Assembly (NCBI GenBank): GCA_002502605.1
Contig: DAPR01000018.1
Location: forward strand, 1 to 9,710
Direction: 5' to 3'
Length of the DNA stretch: 9,710 bases
Source of the DNA: Euryarchaeota archaeon UBA258
Lineage (GTDB): Archaea > Thermoplasmatota > Poseidoniia > Poseidoniales > Poseidoniaceae
Part shown: in pieces, positions 1-6,540 of the stretch
Layout of the letters: each line of letters opens with the position of its first letter
How positions within the stretch are numbered: the stretch's first letter is position 1
The notes under the pieces: model-generated
Told to the model about the DNA's origin: nothing
Seen by the model: only the letters and a program-made list of their open reading frames with translations
The model's database searches: none
Position numbers and translations under genes: made by a program

Positions 1-645
1 AGCGACACGGAACCGAATCACACCGCACACCGTCTTGCGTTGCAAAGCGCAACCCACTATGTTCTTCCAACCCACTGGGATTCGACCATTGACGGTGGGC
101 TCTTGGCTAAGATCTCATCAGCAACACTCCACCGAATGGATGGCTTGCATGGCCACGTACACCTCCGCCCCAGCCTTCGTCCATCAGCCGTCAGTCACCC
201 TCCGAGGGTTGTGGTTCGCCGCTTGCTTGGCAATGGGGCACACGATGGGGATGAAGTGATTCCTATCCCGGAGGCAACCTGGGATGGTCTGCTTGTGACC
301 AAAGCAGATGAACAGGAATACCAAGGCAACCCATGGGCGCTTGTCCAAGAACTTTCAGCCCACGATGGCGTCATCACACAGTCCGTCACCATGGCAAGTG
401 AAGCTGCTCTTTTGGGCGTTCCAACCTTGCTTGTGAGTGCCGCTCAGCGTGGATTTCTGACCAGACTCGAAGACGAAGGATACCCTTTGTTTCGATGGAC
501 TGAGGCATGTGAAGGTGAGGCCTGGCATTCACTGCACGCTCAATTTCTGACCGGTTTGCACCTGACTGAAGCATTGGAGCCGGCAGCATGGCCAGATGCT
601 CGCGCTCAGTTGGCTCAATGGCTTGGTATGGCGCTCATTGATTGA
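1..645 (+). CDS. DUF354-family protein (glycosyltransferase/UDP-GlcNAc 2-epimerase-like), C-terminal part
   Basis: The frame is open from base 1, so the gene starts left of the window; 214 residues are visible before TGA at 643-645. The first residues (DTEPNHTAHRLALQSATHYV) match the way DUF354 proteins read after their Rossmann N-lobe: an Asp-Thr/Asp-Glu motif, an Asn/His, then a helix and a strand ending in VLP. The second conserved block is at residues 121-145 of the fragment (HDGVITQSVTMASEAALLGVPT), the Ser/Thr-x-E-A-A-L-L-G-x-P signature shared with GT-B type sugar epimerases and transferases, where this loop contacts the UDP-sugar. Family knowledge: DUF354 is widespread in archaea and its biochemical role is not settled. 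Inference: a sugar-nucleotide enzyme for surface glycans, in keeping with uppS nearby on the other strand. A TTG at 40 could be mistaken for a start, but conserved sequence precedes it. The last 11 bases overlap the end of the Nudix gene tail-to-tail. Confidence 0.7.
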   Translation, partial: SDTEPNHTAHRLALQSATHYVLPTHWDSTIDGGLLAKISSATLHRMDGLHGHVHLRPSLRPSAVSHPPRVVVRRLLGNGAHDGDEVIPIPEATWDGLLVTKADEQEYQGNPWALVQELSAHDGVITQSVTMASEAALLGVPTLLVSAAQRGFLTRLEDEGYPLFRWTEACEGEAWHSLHAQFLTGLHLTEALEPAAWPDARAQLAQWLGMALID

Positions 646-1066
646 GCCAATTTTTGAGTATGGTGAGGTGGTCGCCAGCAAATTCGACTTCACCCGAAAG
701 TAAAGTGTTGATTGGCCAGAACCTTGCATCCTGTGCGTCGTCGCCAGCCGTCGGCGTTTGGTCCTCAGTCACCAGAACCTCATAGACAATCGAGACGATG
801 TGCTTTCGAGGGTCACGTTCAGGGTCGCCCATCACCATCAGGAGTTTTGCATCCGTTCCAATTAGGCCAGTTTCCTCTTCCAGTTCACGAAGTGCGGCCT
901 TCATTGGATCTTCATCCCGTTCAACAAAGCCACCGGGAAATGCCCACGCACCTTGCATGGGGGGGAACTTTCGTTGGATGAGCAGGACCTCGTCTCCCCT
1001 GCGAACCGCCGAGTCCGCAGCCAACGCTGGGTTCAGCCAACCGTTGCACTCATCGCACACGACCAT
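635..1066 (-). CDS. Nudix hydrolase, ADP-ribose pyrophosphatase-like
   Basis: This 143-residue protein has a perfect Nudix box, G-x5-E-x7-REUxEExGU, at residues 46-68 (G46, E52, R60-E61, E64-E65, G67), the Mg2+-binding catalytic helix that hydrolyses nucleoside diphosphates linked to another group. The segment after it (DPERDPRKHIVSIVYE, residues 81-96) is typical of the ADP-ribose pyrophosphatase-like COG1051 branch, so ADP-ribose or a related sugar nucleotide is the likeliest substrate; this is inference. The ATG at 1064-1066 was chosen because it lies 5 bp after the uppS stop, is preceded by GGAG, and is followed directly by the expected start (CDEC then NPALAADSAV). The frame stays open further upstream, but only as a shadow of uppS. 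The N-terminal CxxC (C4, C7) is a lone half of the zinc ribbon that many relatives carry, so metal binding there is doubtful. It is probably cotranscribed with uppS. A cytoplasmic role in nucleotide clean-up is expected. Confidence 0.88.
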   Translation of the reverse strand: MVVCDECNGWLNPALAADSAVRRGDEVLLIQRKFPPMQGAWAFPGGFVERDEDPMKAALRELEEETGLIGTDAKLLMVMGDPERDPRKHIVSIVYEVLVTEDQTPTAGDDAQDARFWPINTLLSGEVEFAGDHLTILKNWLNQ

Positions 1067-1071
1067 GGGAT

Positions 1072-1851
1072 TCACTCTCCGAAGCGGCGCCGGCGGTCTT
1101 GGAAGGTTCGAACCGCTTTGAGCAAATCCTTCTTCTGGAAGGACGGCCAAAACACATCGGTGAAGTAGAGTTCGGAATAGGCCATTTGCCAAAGTAAGAA
1201 ATTGGAAATTCGTTCCTCTCCACTGGTTCGAATGACCAGGTCTGGATCCGGCATGTCTCCAGTGTACAGGCGATCTGAAACCGCTTGTTCGTCGATTGAC
1301 TCGAGGGGGAGGCTTCCATCAGCGTGCTCTTCCGCGATCGATCGGATGGCGTCAATCATCTCTTCGCGAGAACCATAAGCCAGGCAAACGGTGAACACGA
1401 AGGCATCGTAGTCGCTCGTTTTCGATTCGGCATAATCAATGGCGTCGTTGACCGATTGAGGCAGCAGTTCCCTGCGCCCAATGATTTGAACCCTGACTTT
1501 ATTTTCGTGAATCCGAGGATCATCTGCGATGTCATGCAGGCCTTCGACGTACAACTTGAACAGCACATCCAATTCATCCTGTGGCCGATTGAGGTTCTCT
1601 GTCGATAACGCATACACGGTCAGCCAAGGAATGTTGATATCGAGGACCCAGTCCAGTACCTTCTCGAGTTTTTCCTTTCCAATGCGATGACCAATGCCTG
1701 CAGCCACGTTGCTTTTCCAAGCAAATCGACGGTTGCCGTCCATGATGATGGCGAGGTGCTTCACGCTGACTGGATGTTCAGCAATCTCACGCATGAGCTT
1801 GGATTCCACGGCCAAACCGAGGACATCACCCATGCGTTCTGAGATTCCCAT
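1072..1851 (-). CDS. uppS: Cis-prenyltransferase (polyprenyl/undecaprenyl diphosphate synthase family)
   Basis: UppS condenses isopentenyl diphosphate units onto an allylic primer with cis geometry to make the long polyprenyl diphosphate that, as the monophosphate, carries glycans across the membrane (in archaea, for N-glycosylation and surface polymers). All family blocks are present in 259 residues: HLAIIMDGNRR at 32-42 with catalytic D38; the GHRIGKEKL helix at 54-62; LTVYALSTENLNRP at 77-90; CLAYGSREEM at 156-165 in place of the usual NYGGR; and DLVIRTSGEERISNFLLWQ at 204-222, followed by SELYFTDVFWP and the terminal RRRRFG. The leader containing MREIAEHPVSVK, and the block IHENKVRVQIIGRRELLP, are typical of archaeal enzymes. 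The ATG at 1849-1851 follows GGGTGGGG, which pairs with part of the anti-SD. In-frame upstream there is a TGA and no other usual start. Product length cannot be read from the sequence. The Nudix gene follows 5 bp later. Confidence 0.95.
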   Translation of the reverse strand: MGISERMGDVLGLAVESKLMREIAEHPVSVKHLAIIMDGNRRFAWKSNVAAGIGHRIGKEKLEKVLDWVLDINIPWLTVYALSTENLNRPQDELDVLFKLYVEGLHDIADDPRIHENKVRVQIIGRRELLPQSVNDAIDYAESKTSDYDAFVFTVCLAYGSREEMIDAIRSIAEEHADGSLPLESIDEQAVSDRLYTGDMPDPDLVIRTSGEERISNFLLWQMAYSELYFTDVFWPSFQKKDLLKAVRTFQDRRRRFGE

Positions 1852-1973
1852 AGCCCCACCCTTATCCCTTCCAACCCGACATGGCGTTTCATTTCATCGC
1901 CTCCTCATTCCGCCTCAACAATCATCAAAATCACCAACGGCACGCTTGAGAACTTGGAACGATTGGCAGACTC
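1852..1973. promoter_or_regulatory. Divergent intergenic region between uppS and the Trp-rich gene
   Basis: This 122-bp gap must hold the promoters of both flanking genes, which point away from each other. No clear archaeal BRE/TATA element is recognisable on either strand. On the minus strand there is a strong Shine-Dalgarno match, GGAGGCGATGAAATG (start at 1892), which does not lead into uppS in frame. On the plus side nothing resembling a Shine-Dalgarno precedes the ATG at 1974, which suggests a leaderless or short-leader transcript for that gene. Confidence 0.4.
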
Positions 1974-3146
1974 ATGGAGGAGCCTGCGTGGTGGCCATCA
2001 GGGATTGCACAGCAATCCATGGAGGAAGCCCAATCCGCAGGCGAAGTCCGCACTTCGTTTGGACGGGCCCAAATGTGGGACATCTCCAACGTGATGTCGG
2101 CTGATTGGTGGAACACTCCACCGGGAAACGGAGTGCTTTGGGGCTCGTGGCCGGACTCGGTTGAACAGGTTCGCCTTCTCTCAGAAGATCAATTTGGCAT
2201 GCTGCTCAACATTGACGATCGCTTCATCGCTCGTGTGTGCCCTTTTCTCGTCGGGGAGGATGTGTCCCGTATGGCCCGCTTTGAGCCTTGGGCCACATGC
2301 GTTAACGGCTTGGCATTGCTGCTACCAAACGGTGGATGGAACGCCGGTGCCCATGACCGCATTTTGCTCTATGAAGCCTACCTTCCAGACGCTTCATTAC
2401 CGGATTCAATCGATGGGTTGATCAAAGCCATGGGGCAGACGCATTCCGCACTCGCTGCCTTTGAAACGCCCAACACTGAACGGCTGTGGAACGACCGGCT
2501 GAAAGCGATGGAAGACGAACTGAAACCACACACCCTGTGGCGAGCCCCGCACACCACAGCGACCGTCGGCTTACCACCGGTCAACTTTGATCTCAATCAC
2601 ACCGTTCAGACCGAACATGGGGCGGCCTGGATTGCCATGCCCCGAACCCTTGCTGACCATTTGGTCTGCCAGCCTTCACGCCTTCCATCGCTTGCTTGCC
2701 TGATGCGCTTGGAACGTCAGTGGAGTTCACACGTGACGATGGACTCGGTTCAGCGCCAATCCATGCTCGAAGGATGGTCTCAGCACACACCCTCGGCTTG
2801 GTCCAGCAGCAAAGCCCTCTCAACCGCGCTTGGTGGAGCTTGGGTGTGGCGCTACAATGCGGTGCTCGAACAGTTGCTTAAGGCCAGAACGTACGGCGAT
2901 GAACAGCTTGAGCAGCAAAGCCTCGATTGGCTTGGTGAAGTCTCGAGACTTCAGGCTCGTTTGGGTTCATTGCGCATGTGGAAGTCCGGGGTATGGGTTG
3001 CGCTCACTGGCCTGCTTGTGGCTTACTTTGGCAACGACTGGGGCACGTTTACGCCAACAGGGTCAGCCGTAATCGCTGCTGCGAGCCTTGGGTTTGGATT
3101 TGCTACCAACCGGGTGTACTGGTCAAAAGATCCCCCGCCCTATTAG
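1974..3146 (+). CDS. Trp-rich protein with C-terminal two-helix membrane anchor, possibly APH-like pseudokinase
   Basis: I do not recognise this 390-residue protein with certainty. Visible features: 22 tryptophans (5.6%, several times the usual share); a largely soluble part at 1-330; a helical linker at about 305-333; and two hydrophobic segments at 336-353 and 363-380 forming a hairpin anchor, with both soluble ends on one side of the membrane. Residues 80-250 read like a worn aminoglycoside phosphotransferase/choline kinase fold: DRFIARVCPF (N-lobe strand), ILLYEAYLPDASLP at 130-143 (hinge, compare LLEYLPG), LIKAMGQTHSAL (helix with H157), and VNFDLNHTV at 203-211 where HGDLHPGNV is expected. 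D206 is kept, but the loop His, the metal-binding Asn and the later DW/DF Asp are missing. If the fold is right, this is a pseudokinase; that is inference. The start is uncertain: ATG at 1974, 2019, 2073 and 2094 are all in frame and none has a good ribosome site; a TGA at 1947 bars longer forms. It overlaps the MscS gene tail by 4 bp. Confidence 0.7.
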   Translation: MEEPAWWPSGIAQQSMEEAQSAGEVRTSFGRAQMWDISNVMSADWWNTPPGNGVLWGSWPDSVEQVRLLSEDQFGMLLNIDDRFIARVCPFLVGEDVSRMARFEPWATCVNGLALLLPNGGWNAGAHDRILLYEAYLPDASLPDSIDGLIKAMGQTHSALAAFETPNTERLWNDRLKAMEDELKPHTLWRAPHTTATVGLPPVNFDLNHTVQTEHGAAWIAMPRTLADHLVCQPSRLPSLACLMRLERQWSSHVTMDSVQRQSMLEGWSQHTPSAWSSSKALSTALGGAWVWRYNAVLEQLLKARTYGDEQLEQQSLDWLGEVSRLQARLGSLRMWKSGVWVALTGLLVAYFGNDWGTFTPTGSAVIAAASLGFGFATNRVYWSKDPPPY

Positions 3147-4252
3147 GACGATTGAACCATTCGTGGGTCGAAGAAGGTCAAACCGTTGTCCTTGGCCGTT
3201 TGCATGATGCCAAGCACCAATTCTTCCTTGGCTTTTCGTTCTGGAGCGCCACCTGCAACATCCCAATACAGATTGACCGAGATGTCGAGTGAGGTCGCCG
3301 TCAGGGTGCTGACTTGACACCATGAGGATTCGGGCTTGACCGTAACGGGACTTTCATGGATGGATTCGAGCACTTGAGCGCAGAAATCGGCAACCTTTGC
3401 CGGGTCGGAATTGAGTTCCAGATGGAGCGCAGTCTGCCAGCGTCGCCAGCGTCGCTTACCGAAGTTCTCCACTGGAGTGTTGACGAGGTTTGCGTTTGGC
3501 ACAGTGACGATGGTGTCTGCTGCTGTTCGAATCAGCGTGGTGCGCAAGCTGATTTCAGTCACTTCACCTTCCACTGAATCGATGATCACCCAGTCGCCAA
3601 TCTTGAACGGGCGGTCGAGCAGCACTGTGGTTGCGCCGAACAAATTTGAGATGGTGTCCTTCGCCGCTAATGCAAGGGCCAAACCAGAAATCCCAAGACC
3701 AGCAACAAGCGAGGTCAGGTTGAATCCAAGAGCGTCTGCGACGAACACTGAACCGATGAACACGATGGCAAACCGAAGGATGCTTTCGATGGCTGAAATG
3801 AGCGTTCGTTCGGTGCCGTCTAACTCATCATCGTTGTCAAGCAAGCCAACGACATCTTGCACGATTGAGACGAGTCGGAACGCCCAAACGACAAGCGAGA
3901 TGGCAAAGATGAATTGCAACACATTAGGGAGGATTCGGATGGCAAGATCTGGCAGTTCAATCCCGGTGTTCACATCGCCCATCATGTCGATGAGTGTGTT
4001 GATCGAAAACAACGCCACACCTGCTCCAGCAGCCGTTCCTAGTGCCTTGTCCGAATCGCGAATTGTCTTTGCTTGAATGGAGTCTGATTGGACGATTTTG
4101 CGCAAGATGCGTGGGGCCAGTGCCATCACGCCGAGGCGGGCGAACACGGACAAAGTAAGGATGCCAAACAGCATCACAATGGTTGCGTTATTCATCAAAA
4201 AAACTTCGTCGGCCCAAAACGAACCATCCTCAGGATTCAAGATTCCACTCAT
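3143..4252 (-). CDS. MscS-family mechanosensitive ion channel
   Basis: Small-conductance mechanosensitive channels open under membrane tension and release solutes on osmotic downshock. With the ATG at 4250-4252 the protein has 369 residues. Hydrophobic helices lie near 21-44, 74-92, 102-129 and 157-174. The pore-lining helix at 177-206 has the Gly/Ala-rich pattern SLVAGLGISGLALALAA followed by KDTISNLFG, which is diagnostic. Next comes the beta domain (DRPFKIGDWVIIDSVEGEV, then TIVTVPNANLVNTPVENFG) at about 213-265, and a C-terminal alpha/beta domain at 270-362 that forms the cytoplasmic vestibule. It carries more TM helices than E. coli MscS (three), as many archaeal and bacterial members do. 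The frame is open back to 4396, but that stretch overlaps the peptidase signal peptide and has no hydrophobic or conserved content. An alternative start is ATG at 4195, which would remove a 19-residue polar N-terminus. Neither start has a clear Shine-Dalgarno. It is divergent from the M14 operon. Confidence 0.93.
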   Translation of the reverse strand: MSGILNPEDGSFWADEVFLMNNATIVMLFGILTLSVFARLGVMALAPRILRKIVQSDSIQAKTIRDSDKALGTAAGAGVALFSINTLIDMMGDVNTGIELPDLAIRILPNVLQFIFAISLVVWAFRLVSIVQDVVGLLDNDDELDGTERTLISAIESILRFAIVFIGSVFVADALGFNLTSLVAGLGISGLALALAAKDTISNLFGATTVLLDRPFKIGDWVIIDSVEGEVTEISLRTTLIRTAADTIVTVPNANLVNTPVENFGKRRWRRWQTALHLELNSDPAKVADFCAQVLESIHESPVTVKPESSWCQVSTLTATSLDISVNLYWDVAGGAPERKAKEELVLGIMQTAKDNGLTFFDPRMVQSS

Positions 4253-4365
4253 GCTTCTGCGAGGACTTGCTTGCCTTGGTTGTTTTGCTTGATTCTGTCC
4301 CCTATGGGGACATGCCAGCAACGCGAACGCTTCAAGAAGTCGAGCGGTTTGGCTTAGGCGATACC
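4253..4365. promoter_or_regulatory. Divergent promoter region between the MscS channel and M14 peptidase genes
   Basis: This 113-bp region separates two divergent starts and must drive both the channel gene and the peptidase-transporter operon. It contains a perfect palindrome (separate entry) near its middle. I found no convincing TATA/BRE on either strand; a T-rich run (GGTTGTTTTGCTTGATTC, 4278-4295) lies just left of the palindrome. Directly before the peptidase ATG is TTAGGCGATACC, a weak match to the anti-SD complement. Confidence 0.5.
4296..4312. promoter_or_regulatory. Perfect inverted repeat, candidate operator
   Basis: TGTCCCC-TAT-GGGGACA is a 17-bp dyad with two perfect 7-bp arms and a 3-bp centre, lying between the channel and peptidase starts. 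It ends 53 bp before the peptidase ATG at 4366 and begins 43 bp upstream of the channel ATG at 4252. The short centre favours binding of a dimeric protein over an RNA hairpin with a comfortable loop, although an RNA stem with a TAT loop is possible if it is transcribed. Function is inferred from symmetry and position alone. Confidence 0.5.
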
Positions 4366-6540
4366 ATGATGCAAAATGGCAAGGTAATTCGCACACGCCC
4401 CTCCTTCGGAGTCCTCATCGTGCTTCCGTTGTTGCTCTCCCTCGTCGCACCGATTGCGAATGCAGGAGCCGCTCAAGAACAGGCCACTGGATACGCACCC
4501 GAAGACATTTGGTCGGACGATTACAACAACATGATTTTCCCTTGGGCTTCGGCCAATGACCGTGTATTGCAATTCAAAGAATACCACTCCTATGAGACCA
4601 TGAAGAACCGCATGCTTCGTCTCGCAGAAGAGAACCCGGACATTTTCGAATTCCATGAAGGCATGAACGGCGGAACAAACGCTCGCGGCGAAGAAGTCAC
4701 AGCAAACGCCTACGAAGGCTGGTATTACGGCCACGCTTCACCATGGATGAAGATCACCGCAGACGTTCAAGACGGCGATTACAATCCATTTGTTGGTGAC
4801 AACGGCAACTACGCAGATCGCCACGATGTGATGATTGTCGGGAACCACCACGCTCGTGAGTGGATGTCCTACACCGTGGCCATCATGCAGTTGGAAGTCA
4901 TTGCGTTCTCTTACGGCAACATCGCCTACGACAACGATGGCGATGGCCTGGTTGATGAAGACCCGTGGGGCGATGCAAACGGTGACGGAATTCTCGATGA
5001 CGATGGCGATTGCCTTGGATTGGACGCCTCCTTCCAAGATTCAAACGGTGACGGTACAGCTTGCGGCCCAGGCGACCTTGGTGTCGATGAAGATTACTCA
5101 GAGCAGTTCATCACCGACCTTGTTGACTCCCGTGAAATCTACCTCATTCCAATGCTGAACGTGGATGGCAACATCTACGACCGAGAGGTCTTCTGCCCAG
5201 CACCTGCTTGGGAATCATGCCCGTCGGGTGGATGGAGAAAGAACCTCCGAGACAACACCGCAACCGGTTTCACGCCAATCCCCGACCTTCAAGAAGAAGT
5301 TGACGAGGACTGTGACGGCGTTGACTTGAATCGAAATTACCAGTTCGAATGGGGAGCACCACTTGGTGCAACTGGACCTCTGATCCCGGGCACTTGCACG
5401 CCCGCAGAAGGAGAACTGGATGGTTCAAACAACGACGTTTACAATGGGCCGGTCGATGATCGGGACAACGATGGCGATGGTCAAATCAACGAAGATCACG
5501 TCGACGGAAAAGACGATGACGCTGACGGTGTGACCGACGAAGATTGGTGGGGTGGCAACTCTGAGCCAGAAACTAAGTTCATCCAAGACCTCACCGAAAT
5601 GAACGACGACACCGGCGATGGATCAAGCGAGTTCAAGGCCACCCTGACCCACCACTCCTACTCGGAACTCATTCTCTACCCGTGGGGCCACTGCACTGAT
5701 TGCCAAAGCCCAGACCATGAGCAGCTCAAGTACCACGGACAACAGATGGCAGATATGACTCAATACGCCAACCTCCAGTCATCCGACCTCTACCCAACCT
5801 CCGGTGATTTCTGCGATTGGCATTACGGTGTCCACGGCTCATACTGCTACACTTCCGAAATTGGAACAGCGTTCCACCAGCATGAAGACGACATTGACCA
5901 CATTGCGGTCCGAAACTTAGGAACAGGGTTCTACATTGCTGAGATCGCAGACAGTCCACGGGAGCGCGCAGACTTAGAAATCGCAAACATCTCTCAACAA
6001 AACTACCTCGCAGCAGGCGATAAAGTCGAGGTTCCTGCAGAAGGGGACATACCGGTTGACCTGTGTGTTGCAAACGATTTCCCGTACAGTGAATCCAACA
6101 GCATGATCGAGTGGCGAACCGTGAAGCCAAGCCGCTTGCAAAGCGATTACGGTCCACGAGAATGGGCGACCACTGCATGGGAATCCGTGCCGGTGATGGC
6201 CGTCATGGACGAAACGTGTTCAGTGCCAAGCGGCAACGGTACAATCCTCCGAGGCATGGTACCAATATCCGAAACTGCAACCGGAAAACTCCACTACAAA
6301 GCCACGGTTTCGACCTTGGCAGGTTCCGACCTGTTCCAATACCCAAGCGATGGTGCATACTACGAACTCGACCTGTCCTACCGTGCAGCCTATGGCAGCG
6401 TGTTTGGCTCGTTCTTGATGTTTGGAATCACCGCCTCCTTCGTGTGGGGTGGTCTTGCTGTCTGCCTGCGAATGATGCTTTCAGACGATGAAGAAGCCAT
6501 CGACCTCACCGACGCTCCTCTTGAGGAGGAGAAGAAATGA
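4366..6540 (+). CDS. Secreted, membrane-anchored M14 zinc carboxypeptidase with Asp-rich Ca-type repeats
   Basis: This 724-residue metallopeptidase removes C-terminal residues from peptides outside the cell. A signal peptide (hydrophobic 13-32, likely cut after ANA near residue 33) exports it. Carboxypeptidase A landmarks are all recognisable: zinc ligands in HAREW (H162, E165) and H430 (HHSYSELILYPWG); the substrate-binding Arg in WRKN (R291); N322-R323 in GVDLNRNY; the Tyr248 equivalent Y487 in SGDFCDWHYG; and the catalytic Glu E498 in TSEIGTAF. Two acidic stretches interrupt the catalytic domain at 188-243 and 360-393. They hold DxDxDG loops (DNDGDGLVDED, DNDGDGQINED) like EF-hand/thrombospondin type 3 calcium sites. 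A beta-rich domain follows (about 530-670), then a TM helix at 677-700 and an acidic cytoplasmic tail, so the enzyme faces outward on a C-terminal anchor. The ATG at 4366 (or the next codon, 4369) gives a normal signal peptide; the longer frame from 4183 adds an unlikely polar leader. The stop overlaps the transporter start. Confidence 0.92.
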   Translation: MMQNGKVIRTRPSFGVLIVLPLLLSLVAPIANAGAAQEQATGYAPEDIWSDDYNNMIFPWASANDRVLQFKEYHSYETMKNRMLRLAEENPDIFEFHEGMNGGTNARGEEVTANAYEGWYYGHASPWMKITADVQDGDYNPFVGDNGNYADRHDVMIVGNHHAREWMSYTVAIMQLEVIAFSYGNIAYDNDGDGLVDEDPWGDANGDGILDDDGDCLGLDASFQDSNGDGTACGPGDLGVDEDYSEQFITDLVDSREIYLIPMLNVDGNIYDREVFCPAPAWESCPSGGWRKNLRDNTATGFTPIPDLQEEVDEDCDGVDLNRNYQFEWGAPLGATGPLIPGTCTPAEGELDGSNNDVYNGPVDDRDNDGDGQINEDHVDGKDDDADGVTDEDWWGGNSEPETKFIQDLTEMNDDTGDGSSEFKATLTHHSYSELILYPWGHCTDCQSPDHEQLKYHGQQMADMTQYANLQSSDLYPTSGDFCDWHYGVHGSYCYTSEIGTAFHQHEDDIDHIAVRNLGTGFYIAEIADSPRERADLEIANISQQNYLAAGDKVEVPAEGDIPVDLCVANDFPYSESNSMIEWRTVKPSRLQSDYGPREWATTAWESVPVMAVMDETCSVPSGNGTILRGMVPISETATGKLHYKATVSTLAGSDLFQYPSDGAYYELDLSYRAAYGSVFGSFLMFGITASFVWGGLAVCLRMMLSDDEEAIDLTDAPLEEEKK
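6515..6531 (+). promoter_or_regulatory. Strong Shine-Dalgarno partly masked by a hairpin at the peptidase/transporter junction
   Basis: GAGGAGGA at 6523-6530 is an excellent Shine-Dalgarno 6 nt before the transporter ATG at 6537. Immediately upstream, CTCCTC (6515-6520) is its exact complement, giving a stem of CTCCT and AGGAG around a CTTG loop. The stem lies inside the last codons of the peptidase, so a ribosome finishing the peptidase would open it. Confidence 0.6.

Noticed and set aside
1067..1192. A 42-residue N-terminal extension of the Nudix frame
   Set aside because: It lies wholly inside the 3' end of uppS in another frame; the conserved Nudix start matches the ATG at 1066.
1694..2104. 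A 136-codon plus-strand frame crossing the uppS start and the beginning of the Trp-rich gene
   Set aside because: Its left part is antisense to the conserved uppS DGNRR region, and its right part is out of frame with the gene that continues to 3146.
3411..4076. A 221-codon plus-strand frame opposite the MscS gene
   Set aside because: Its product is a Ser/Thr/Asn-rich string without family features and mirrors the channel codons; the MscS frame has diagnostic motifs along its full length.
4183..4365. A 61-residue N-terminal extension of the M14 peptidase frame
   Set aside because: It overlaps the divergent MscS gene start, is polar and basic with no domain character, and would bury the signal peptide; ATG at 4366 gives a normal exported protein.
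4253..4396. A 48-residue N-terminal extension of the MscS frame
   Set aside because: It runs through the intergenic palindrome and into the peptidase signal peptide, and carries no TM or conserved residues.
4927..5100. Repeated GATGGCGATGG-like stretches as a DNA repeat array or CRISPR
   Set aside because: They are in-frame codons for Asp/Gly-rich calcium-type loops in the peptidase, irregular in spacing and without spacers.
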